A DNA stretch of 53,265 bases from positions 1 through 53,265 of the forward strand of contig CAYZXT010000017.1 in assembly GCA_964482515.1 (NCBI GenBank). The letters are read 5' to 3'. The notes under the pieces are model-generated. The model searched no databases, was not told the DNA's origin, and saw only the letters and a list, made by a program, of their open reading frames with translations. The position numbers were made by a program, and so were the translations under genes. Numbering within the stretch: position 1 is the stretch's first letter; each line of letters begins with the position of its first letter. The DNA comes from CAYZXT01 sp964482515 (GTDB lineage Bacteria > Elusimicrobiota > Elusimicrobia > FEN-1173). Positions 41,051-51,100 of this stretch are shown piece by piece.

Positions 41051-41884
41051 TTATTTAATCAACTTGATCGGGAAATAGCCGACCGACATGACGATCTTCT
41101 GCCCCTCGGAACTTCTGACCCAGTCGATGAACCCCTTGATCGCGCCGGACGGTGCGCCGCGCGTGTAGTAATAGAGGTCCCGGCTGACCGGATACTTGCC
41201 GGAAATGATGTTTTCCTCCGTCGGTTCGTAGGCCGTATCGTTCTCGGTCGCCTTCACCGCGCAAAATTTCAACCCTTTGGCGTAGGCCGATCCGCCGTAG
41301 CCGATGCCTTTTTTGTCCCGCGTGATCGCGTTCACCACGGCGGCCGTCCCCGGCAGGCTCTGCGCCAGGGGGCTGAAGTCTTTTTTTTGCAACACATGCT
41401 CTTTGAAGAACTCGTATGTTCCGGAATTGTTTTCGCGGGAATAGAGGATGATCCGCGCGTCCTGTCCGCCGACCTCTTTCCAGTTCGTGATCTTCCCCCG
41501 GTAAATGGCCCTGATTTGGTCCAGGGTGAGTTCCCGGATGGGATTGGCTTCGTTCACGTAGATGGCCACGCCGTCCCGCGCCACGGGCATTTCCATGGGG
41601 GGAGCGCCGTATTTTTTGACGATCAGGTCTTTTTCCTTGTTGTTGATGGACCGGGACGCGGCGCAGATGTCGGTTCCGCCGCTGATCAGGGCCGAGACCC
41701 CCGTGCCGGAACCGCCGCCCGTCACCTGTATGATGGCGCTTTTATTATTGGACATATAGGCTTCGGCCCACCGCTGGTTCAATATCACCATGGTGTCCGA
41801 CCCCTTGATGGTGATCGACTTTTCCGCCGCATGCGCGGAAAGGGCGAGGGCCATCAAGGCCGCCATACATGCTGTTGTCTTCAT
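41051..41884 (-). CDS. pstS: Periplasmic phosphate-binding protein PstS
   Basis: A 277-residue solute-binding protein with a signal peptide (residues 1-20, CMAALMALALSAHAA) and no lipobox, so it is periplasmic. The anion-binding residues occur in IKGSDTMV (about 26-33), VTGGGSGTGVSALISGGTDI (about 54-73) and SRENNSGTYEFF (about 148-159). GGGGAG lies before the ATG. First gene of the pst operon, with its own promoter about 85 nt upstream. Length and motifs match the short PstS form common in many phyla. Confidence 0.95.
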   Translation of the reverse strand: MKTTACMAALMALALSAHAAEKSITIKGSDTMVILNQRWAEAYMSNNKSAIIQVTGGGSGTGVSALISGGTDICAASRSINNKEKDLIVKKYGAPPMEMPVARDGVAIYVNEANPIRELTLDQIRAIYRGKITNWKEVGGQDARIILYSRENNSGTYEFFKEHVLQKKDFSPLAQSLPGTAAVVNAITRDKKGIGYGGSAYAKGLKFCAVKATENDTAYEPTEENIISGKYPVSRDLYYYTRGAPSGAIKGFIDWVRSSEGQKIVMSVGYFPIKLIK

Positions 41885-41970
41885 GCCGGTTCTCCCCTTT
41901 AGAGAAACAGTTGTTTGGTTCGGCAGCGGATGCCGGAAAAAGGCGGGATTGCTTATCGAGGCGATGGCCT

Positions 41971-41999
41971 ATTCTAGAAAACCCGACGGGGCTTTTCAA
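41971..41999 (-). promoter_or_regulatory. Promoter of the pst operon
   Basis: Minus-strand TTGAAA (41999-41994) and TAGAAT (41976-41971) are exactly 17 nt apart. The predicted leader to pstS is about 80 nt. No direct repeats resembling the E. coli Pho box were recognised at the -35 region. Confidence 0.65.
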
Positions 42000-42063
42000 T
42001 GATTACTAACGGCAATATGGAGCCCGTCACGCAATAGTCATAAGGATTTTACTCCCCGTCGAT

Positions 42064-42081
42064 GGATTGCCCCCGGCAACC
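42064..42081 (+). promoter_or_regulatory. Stem-loop in the leader of the giant gene
   Basis: GGaTTGCC (42064-42071) pairs with GGCAACC (42075-42081) with one bulged A and a CCC loop. Further down lie GCGAAAA, ACGCACCG and a CCCG-GAAC-CGGG mini-hairpin (42103-42114), then AGGGG 9 nt before the GTG start. The region 42001-42142 may be an untranslated leader; no known riboswitch was confirmed. Confidence 0.3.
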
Positions 42082-42142
42082 ATGCGAAAATAGACGCACC
42101 GACCCGGAACCGGGCGGGAAAAATTCCTAGGGGACGTAAGTT

Positions 42143-45100
42143 GTGAACCGATTCAAAAGAGGGATGGCGGTTTTTTTGGCCGTGGTGACGGCCTATACGG
42201 CATGGGGTACGCCCCAATGTGAGGCCAATTTTTGGCAGGAACGCCAACGCGCCGCCAAAACCCTTCAATCCAGCCGCGACATATTGCCTGTTGGAGAAGA
42301 TCCCCGGTCCCCGCTTTACGCCCAACTCCCCGCCGCCCTGCCCGAAGTGAGCCGGACCCTTCCGATGGGCCCCTTCATCACCCAGAGCGTCGCCGCCGTC
42401 TCCCCTCAAAGCCGCGAGGCGGAAGACCTTCCCGAATGGATTTCATCCTTGGCCACCGCGTACGGCGATGTGGCGGAAGTCCACCTGGCGCCCGGCGCCA
42501 AGGACCGGCCTCTCATCATCCACATCCAGGACGCCCACGACCAATACGACGCCCAGAAAAACATCGCCCGTTTGATCGAGAGCCTTCAGGCCGGGGCCGG
42601 CATTGCCCTCGTGGGCGTGGAAGGCGCCACCGGCGGGTTCAACCTCGCCCCCTACCGGAATTTCCCCCGGCCGCAGTTCATCCGCGACGCGGCGGAAAAC
42701 CTTCTGAGGTCCAACCTCATCGCCGGTCCGGAATACGCGGGCTGGACCTCGGAAAAGGAGCCGACGCTCTGGGGCGTGGAAGACACGGGCCCCTACCTGG
42801 CGAACATCCAGGCGTTCAAGGAGGGCCTTCCCCGCCAAGCGGAGCTGAAGGGCCGCCTGCGCGTCTGGCAAAGCCAGCTGGACCTACTGAAGTTCCATCT
42901 ATATTCGGCGGAAATGCGGGAGCACGACCGCCGCCGCGCGGAACAGCGGAGCGGCAAGCTCCCCATAGCTGACTACGTCCGCTCCCTGGCGCAGGCGCTT
43001 CCCGCGGAACAGGCCGATCGCCTCGGCGTCCGGTTCCCCCACATCAACCTCTTCCTGCAAGCGCTCGACTTGGAAGACGATCTGAATTTCGCACAAGTGG
43101 AGAAAGAGCGGCTCGTGCTCCTCCAACGCCTGTCCCAAACCCTTTCCCAGCCGCAGATGACCGACCTTCTAAACAAAAGCGTCCTCTACCGCATGGGGCG
43201 GCTGAGCTACGGAGGTTTCCACTCTTTCCTGGCGTTCCTCTGCGGTCGGAGCGGGATCGACCTGGACCTCTATCAGCAGATGAGCCGTTACATCCGCTAT
43301 GCCCTCATCTCCGACCGCCTCCGCGGAGGCGAGATCCTGCAGGAGCTCGCCGGGTTAGAGGGCGCGGCCCGCGGGCGCTGGCTGATTGGGCGCGACCAAC
43401 GAGATCTCTTTGAGTTGTCCGAAGATGTGTCCCTGGTCGACCGCCTGTCGGACTTCGCCATGTCGCCGGAAGACTGGAAGTCCTACGGGGACCGCCGTCC
43501 GGAGATCGCGAATATAGCCGAACGTATCAAGGCGCTGTCCCGCCGGGCGAATTTCTTCTGGCGCGAGGACGACGGCCGGCCCCTGCAGGCAGACCTGGCG
43601 CCTTTCGAAAACTTTTGCGCCCGCGCCCTGGAACGGAATGGCGTCCTAGTCGGCAACCTGCTGGCGAAAATGGAATCCTCCGGGCAAACATCCGCCGTCC
43701 TGGTGGCTGGCGGCTTCCACAGCGAGGGCCTGACGGACCTGCTCAGGGAAAAACGCGTCTCCTACGCCGTCGTCACGCCCAAGATCAATGAAATCGACGC
43801 CGACGTCCACTCCCTGGACGCGCTGTCGGGCGAGAAACTGCCGCTCGAAAAACTGTTCGCCGCGGAAACGATCACGCTAAAGTCCCCGCGCTTCACCGCC
43901 GTCGTGGACCCCGCGCCCGGCTTTGAATCCTTCCAGCGCGGCGTGAATGGGATCGTCGCCCTGGGCGGCGCCCAGGACATGGCCGCCCACGGCACGGCGA
44001 TGGAAGAGATAGAAGCGTCTTTGAGAAAATTCGGCATGCCGCTGATCCGTTGGAAAGGGAAGCTCCCCTCCATGGAGGAACTGGCGTCGCCCCGCGTGAC
44101 CATGGCGGAGTTGAAAAATGGCGGAAAAACCACGGAAGTCACCCTTCTGGCCGTGCGCGCCGACGCGAAGGACTCTCCCGCCGCGCGGCGGCAACAGGAT
44201 GCCCTGCGTCAGTCCGGCGAAACATTGATGGAAGGGATATGTGACGGCCTTTACCTGGCGATCGCGGCGCCCATTGCGTCGCGCAGGGCCGCGCCGCGTC
44301 TATCATGGATCCGCCAAGCCGCCCCCTGGGCCGTGGCGGCCGTTCTGATCTTGGCCTCAGTCTCCGGACTTATCCTCCATTCCTCCGCGCCGCCGCGCAT
44401 GAATGACGGCCTTCAGTCCTTGCCCGTCTTGGGCATGACGTTCCTCTTCCTTCCTCCGCAAGTCATCGAGAGGGCGAAGAATTTCCTCGGAGGCCTGCGG
44501 GACCACCCCAAGCGCGCATTGGCGGTCGCTTGGGCGGTTTCCCTGGTCGTCATAGGGGCTCATGAATTCACCCAGGGCGGGACTCTCATTCCCGGCCTCG
44601 CCGGCACGGCGTGGCATTACCTGACGGAATGGTTCAGTCTCACGCCCACCATGGGGTCCGCTTACCCGTATCTGGGCGTCATCGTCGCCGTGGTGGTGAT
44701 GGGACGTCTCGGTTATTGGCTCATCAAGAAAATGATCGGGGTCTATTACCGCTTCGCAGAATGGTTCGACCACCGGAGCGAAACGGTGAAGAACACCGTC
44801 TGGAAAACGGTCGAAAAAACGGAGCTCCTGGCCGTGATCGGCGGCGCGATCCTCGTCTTGTATGTCATCTTGAAAGACTGGGTCCTGGCCGCCGGCCTGT
44901 GGGCCAACCAAGCGCTGACACCCGTGATCTCCCCCGCCGTGCTCTTCACGGTGTTGTTCTTCTCGTCTGCGTTCATTGTCCTGCTTTCCCGCAAAGCAAT
45001 GCGACCCAAAACCATGCCCCGCACGGACACGCCCATCGTCCCATCGATGCTCCCGGAAAAGGCGCCGCGCTCTTTTTCGTTCCGCACGGCCGCGGCCGTC

Positions 45101-48100
45101 GCCCTTCTGTCCGTCGCCGGGTCCGCGTTCATCGTAACCTTGGACCTCGCGTTGTTCCAGGGCGGCCTGACCAAGTCCGCAGCCATAATCGGCCTCGTTC
45201 TCCAGCCTTTTATCGGTACGGCGTTCACCCTGCTTATTGTCGTCGGCGTCCCCGCGGTCTTCATCCTCAGCTTCCTCGCCAAGGCCCTCAACAAGGTCCT
45301 CCAGCGCGCGCTGGACGGCGTCGCTGAATTCATGACCCGGCGCGGTACCAGCAACGCCCTGGAGGCGATGGCCGAAAATATGGGGATGCCCTTGCCGGCG
45401 CGGGTGAACGGCCACGGCGCCACCATGACAATGCCCGCGATGACGAGAAGCGTCGCGGTCATGGAAAAAGCCCCTCGGTCCTCTTCCCAAGAAGAACGCC
45501 TCAAAAACCTTTATAACCACCTGGCTGCGCTGAGACAGATCCTCGACAGGCCCGTCTCGGCCGCGGCGGTCTTCGACCTGGCCATGGAGCAAATCGCGGC
45601 GGCCCGCCTCTACGCCGAACTCCGCACGGAGGACGTCAGCCCGCACATCATGGGGGACTCCGCTTTCTTCAACCTGAGTTTCGGCGCGCAAGCCCTTTTG
45701 GACATGACCACCGAACTCGAACAACGGCTGGTGACGGAAGCGGACGGGCGGATCCGGGCCCTGGTCGACAAGGCCCTTCAACGAAAGGAGAACGAGGAAC
45801 CGCTGAGCAATAACCAGCGGTGGACGCTGCGCGGCTGGAGCTCCCAACGGGACCCTCTCTCGGTCGACACTTTGGATATCCTCAGAGGGTTCCTCAAGGA
45901 AAACGACCCCATGGCGGCGGAGATAGACGCCGCGTTGACGGCCCTGCGGCGCATCGAGGAGCAGGCGGTGGTCCTGCGGTTGGTGGCCCTGGAGGCCGAA
46001 TACCTTTTCGAGGCCCTGGGGGACATCGCCACGGTGCGCCGCTTCAGCGGGTATTATTTCTCCTTCAAGCCCTGGACCAAGGGTTTCAGCATCGCCATGG
46101 AATATTTCACCCTCTCGGCGCTGGGCATGCGGGCCGCCACCAAAACGGGAATGCGGTCCATTCATGTTTCCGTCGCACGCTTCGCGCATGTGCACAATGC
46201 CTTGGCGCGGTTGAACGGCCAGGAGGATCCTCTGCAGGTCGAAACCTTCGTCGCCAAGATCGCCGAGGAAGCCGCAAGCATCCGCGAACGGCGACGCGAG
46301 ACGAAATCCCCCTTCGCGGCGGACGCCGCCTGGCACAGCGGGCGGAGGATGGGAATACGCTTCTACACGAGCGTCATCACGCTGGTGAAGACCTACGGCG
46401 TCCTGGCCCCCGCCCTGCTTCTCTCCACCACCGCCCTCGCCGGCACGAGCGTCATCGCTTCGGCCGCCGGAGCGCCGAGTCTCGCCAATGTGCTCCAGAG
46501 CCTTCTGTACGATGTCGTGCTGGGCGCGGGCCTGACCATCACCCTCCATTGGTTTTTCATTTTCGTCAGCGGCATCCTGTATGAAAAATTCCTCACCCGC
46601 CTGCGGCTGCGCTACATCTGGCGTCTCGAACGGAACCTGTCCGCCGTGTTCTTCTCTCCCCGAGGGGTCGCTGAAGCCTCCGGCATCACAGCGGCCAACC
46701 TGAAGGCCCATTACGCCGACATCATGGAACGGGCCAAGGCGCCGCAGGGCCGGCCTGCTTTGCATGTCTTCATCATGCGCCGACCGGTGGCGCCAAACGA
46801 AGTCGAAGCTCTTCGTAAAGCGCTGCGGGATTCACCGCTCTGGGACGCTGACCGCCCCTTCCTCATCATGACCACCGCTCAGGAAAACGGTATGGCTTAT
46901 CTGGACGCCTACAACATCCTAGCCGCCATCGCCCGTTCGACCCTCGCGGACATCCGGGAGTTGCGGGAAAAAATAAAGGACGCCGAGTTCGCCGCCGCCA
47001 TCCGCGCGCTGTCGGAATCGGACGGGGTCGACAAAACAGCGCAACCCGAGTCCGCCCAACAGAGGGGGAGGTATATCGGTACGCTGATGACCGAACTGGC
47101 CCTATTGGACCAGCCGGCCTACGATTATTTTCAGAAGAAACGGTCCGACGGCGCGGAATATCTCCTGGAAGCGGCCATCACCCTTATGCGCCAGCCCGAC
47201 CTCTTCGCGTTGGCCGAGGAGCTGGCCGGAATCCCGATGGACGGCTACCGCGACGCCGACGGCCGCCTGCCCTTGGAAAAAATCGACGTGGCCTTCATTT
47301 TGGACCATTCCGCCCGGAGCCAACCTTTGGAGGGAGCAGAAGGCCCGCTCATGCCCGTTCTGCGGGAGGTTCTAAACCGGCCGGAAACGCTGCTGGAACG
47401 CGGGCTAGCGCGCGCCGCGCAAGCCGTCCAACGTCCGTTGAATTCGCTGTCCCCGAGAGGCAGCGCCATTTTCCTGGACCTGGGTCAACCCTTCGCCGGG
47501 GTCATCCCTCCCCTGCAGGAGGGAACCGTATTGGACATTGTCACGGTCCAGGCCCATCGCGACCAAATCGTCAACAGCCGGTCGCCCGTGGTCGTCCGCG
47601 ACCACCGCAACAACGTGGTCGGCTTCATCGCGCCCCAGGGCCGCGGAAATTACAACGAACTTATTTCCTCCGAAATAAAGGGCCACGGCATCGCCGGCGG
47701 CGCCCAAACGCTCCCGGCCAGCACGGGCCTGATCCGTATCGGTTACCCCGGCGATTCCCGCGTTCCAAGCTTCCTATCCCGCATCCTCAGCCTCGCGGAA
47801 GTCGACGAGACCTCACTGAAGTTCGACCGCGACGTGCTCGCCAACATTTTCCGCGTGCTGATGGAACGCAAGCAGGGGACCTACGAGGGGTTCACGGCCC
47901 GAAACCTGGCGAGGCAAATCGGCGACATCAATCGCCTGTTCTCGTTCTTCACCATGGTCAGCATCATGACCCCCAATCGCCTGCGCGGCGTGGTCTCCTC
48001 GGCTTCCGGCACCTTCATAACCTTGCCGCCCGACGCAACGGATTTAAAGGTTGCCCGGGTCGAGGCTCCACGCGAAAAAGCGGTCCAACCGGAGGCGGTC

Positions 48101-51100
48101 GTTCGTCCCGTGTTCGACGTAGCACAGCGGTTGGCCCCGGCCTTTGCTTTCCTGCGCGGCCCCAACGGCCTGCTCGCGGCCGCGCTGATATCCGCCGCCG
48201 GCATCGTCTTGGCCCTCGTCTTTTTCGTGGAAGTCTTCGCCTGGATCGGGATAGCGCTCGCCGTGGCGGCGGTCGCCGTCCCCCGGCTCTTCCGGCCGAC
48301 AACAGCCGATGAAACCGAACCGGCTGCCACAACCCAGCGCCTTGAGCAGACCCGCCCGTTAGTCGTAACCCAGCAGCGTTGGATGGTCACTACTGGGTTT
48401 CCCAACATGATTTATGAAAAGGACGCGGGCTCCGAAACCGTCTATTTCGTCCCCCGCGACACGCCCGTCCAGGTGATCGCCCAAACGCCTGGCGCGGCGC
48501 GGGTTCAGATCGAATACAGGGAAGGCGACCGGGTCTGGACCGGGTTTATGGACCTCTCCCAACTCTCCGAGACTCCCGCCGAAGAGGTCGGGGAAGATGA
48601 CGCCGTCGTCCTTCAGCCACTGGACGAGGCCAGGACCGTGATTGGAAAGTTGAACATCCTCGCCCAACGGCCTGACGTGGACGCCAAGGTCGTCACCACC
48701 GTTCCCGCCGGAGCGACGGTGAGGGTCACCGGCATGACGCCGGATCAAATTTGGTATCGCGTCGGATATTCCGAAGGCCTGGAGAATTGGACCGGCTATA
48801 TCCTCGCTTCCCAATTCGTCGAGGTCCCGGAGGTGGAGCCTTCTTCCCCGGATTCCGAAATCACGATGGAAAACCTGTCATCCAACCAGGCCGCTAGCGG
48901 CGTTCATCCTCTTAGCGCCGCCGGCGAAACCGCCGAGGACCCCGGGACGACGTCCCCGAAGAAGGGCGGAATTACGGGACTCGGCTTCGTCTTTGACTCG
49001 GCGGCCGAATGGCTCGTGCGCCTTGCCAATTACGTCGAATCTCCCGGCTCGAAGGTGTCGCCCGAACTGGCGCGAATCGGCGCCGCCGTCGGCGCACCCG
49101 CCTTCGCCTTCGGCCTTCTCGGGCAGACGCTGGCCCAAAGTTCCCCCGCCCTTTTTTCCTTCTTCAACGTCTCGACGATCTGCGGGTTCGGGCTGGGCAT
49201 CGTGTGCGCGTTCATCCTCTTCGCCCTCTTCGTCAAAAAATTGGTCCGGGCCGAGATCGCGCAGCAAGTGGAGGCGGAAAGAACCAGCAGGGGTGGAAAG
49301 CCGCTTCTGGGCCTGTTCCCTCCGGCACTTCTTTTGCTCCTGATCATCGTCCCCGTGGGATTTTTCCTCCTTTGGGCGCATCGGATGGGGTATCTCAATA
49401 AAGTCCGCTCTTGGATCACCTGGAAAACGGCGGGGATCACCATGACGGTCGTCATGCTGACCGTCCTCGGCCTTGCGATCATTTCAAACCCCTCACCCGG
49501 GATGACGCCCACGCGCACGCCCACCGCCATCACGCAAACCTTCACGGCTTCTCCCACGTTCACGCCCAGTCCCACGTTCACGTTGACGCCCACGATGACA
49601 GCTTCGCCGACGGGGACCACTGTGCGGCCGAACGCTACACCCACTGGCACCGCGACGCTGACGGCGCCGCTTCCGACCGCCGTGGCGACCGGGGGAGGAG
49701 CAACGCCGATCGCTCCCACCCTCACCGCCCCCACGGTCGAATCGACGGAAGAGGTCACGGCGGAAGCGACCCTTACTGCCACGGAGGTATCGACGGAAGA
49801 CGCCACGGAAGTAGGGACGGAAGACGCCACGGCGGAAGCAACTCTCACCGCCACGGAAATAGCGATGGAAGATGCCACACACGTGCCCACGCTGGAGCCG
49901 ACGGCCGAGTCCACCGCGCCCAGCGCGCCGGTCATCGCCACGCGCTCACCGACCGCCGCCTACACCAACGGCACGACCGATGACCGCATCTCCGTTTATC
50001 AGGATCCGACCATTTACGCGGACAACCACAACCGCGTCAACCGCCTGGCGGGCCGCTACTCGCTGACGGTGGTCGGAACAACGTCTTTCGGCGGGCACGA
50101 TTGGTACGTAGTCGATTTCGACATGGGCGAGTTGCATTACAACGATAAATACGTGCTCCAAAGCGACGTCACCCTGGGCGAAGCGCCGCCGCTTCCGGTG
50201 ATCGAATTCCAGCCGGCCGTGGCCGCGGGCGACGCCACGGACCGCGTGACCGTTTACCAGGATCCCAGCGTTCCCGCGGACAACAGCAACGTGGTGGGTC
50301 GCTTGGCGGGCGGGCACCTCCTCACCATCACAGGAACGGTGGAGGCCGGTGGCCGGTCCTGGTACATCGTCTCCTTCTCCGCCGGCGGCCTGAATTACAA
50401 CGGCAAGTACGTCCTCCAAAGCGACGTCCGCCCGGTCACTCAGTCCTCCGCTTTTTTCCTCGGGTTGTTCTCGCTCGTGACGGTCGGATTTTTCCGGCGC
50501 GGAAGGAACGGAAAGTTCCTCGAGTTCGTAACGGACGTTCCAGGCGATGCCCCGCCCGAACAGAAATTTTCCGGGATCGGCGCAGGGGCGAAAGCGTCCC
50601 ACTCGACCGTGTCGGGCGGCCTGGAAACCATCCTCCGCTTCCTCACGCGCCGCGCCATCCTCATCCGCGACTTTATCGCCGCCATCGCCGTGGAGTACGG
50701 CAACGTGCGCCGCGCCCGGCGCAACAATAGCGTCGACGCGACCGTCTTCTCCGACCGCGCAGCTGAACCCCGGGCACCGCTCTTCTCCTTCTTGACCGTC
50801 AAACGACTCGAGGCCGTGCTTGTCGGACGGCCCGCCGCGGCGCAACGATCGCCGTTCTTTCCCTTCCGGATCGTCGACCGCCTCCCGGACGCGCTTGTCG
50901 GACGGCTGAACGCGCTGCCCCGTCTCGCGTTCTACATCGTGCCGTTGTTCCTGGCCATCGGGCTGCAGCTACCCTGGCAGGCGGTCGCCCTGGCCGTCCT
51001 CCTCCCCCTGTCATTTGACGCGTCGCCCGCGATCCTGTCCCTGTTCGTGGACCCGAACGTCTTCCCGGAGCCCGTCGCCCGCGAGGGCCTTTCCGCGGCG

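Noticed and set aside
42001..42142. A cyclic di-GMP (GEMM) riboswitch annotation
   Set aside because: Only short, degenerate blocks match and the expected P1b pairing does not form cleanly, so it is kept as a lead and not annotated.
44357..46765. An 802-codon open frame on the minus strand inside the giant gene
   Set aside because: It is rich in Arg, Gly, His and Gln, has no recognisable domain, and mirrors the codon structure of the GC-rich plus-strand gene; it is a shadow frame.
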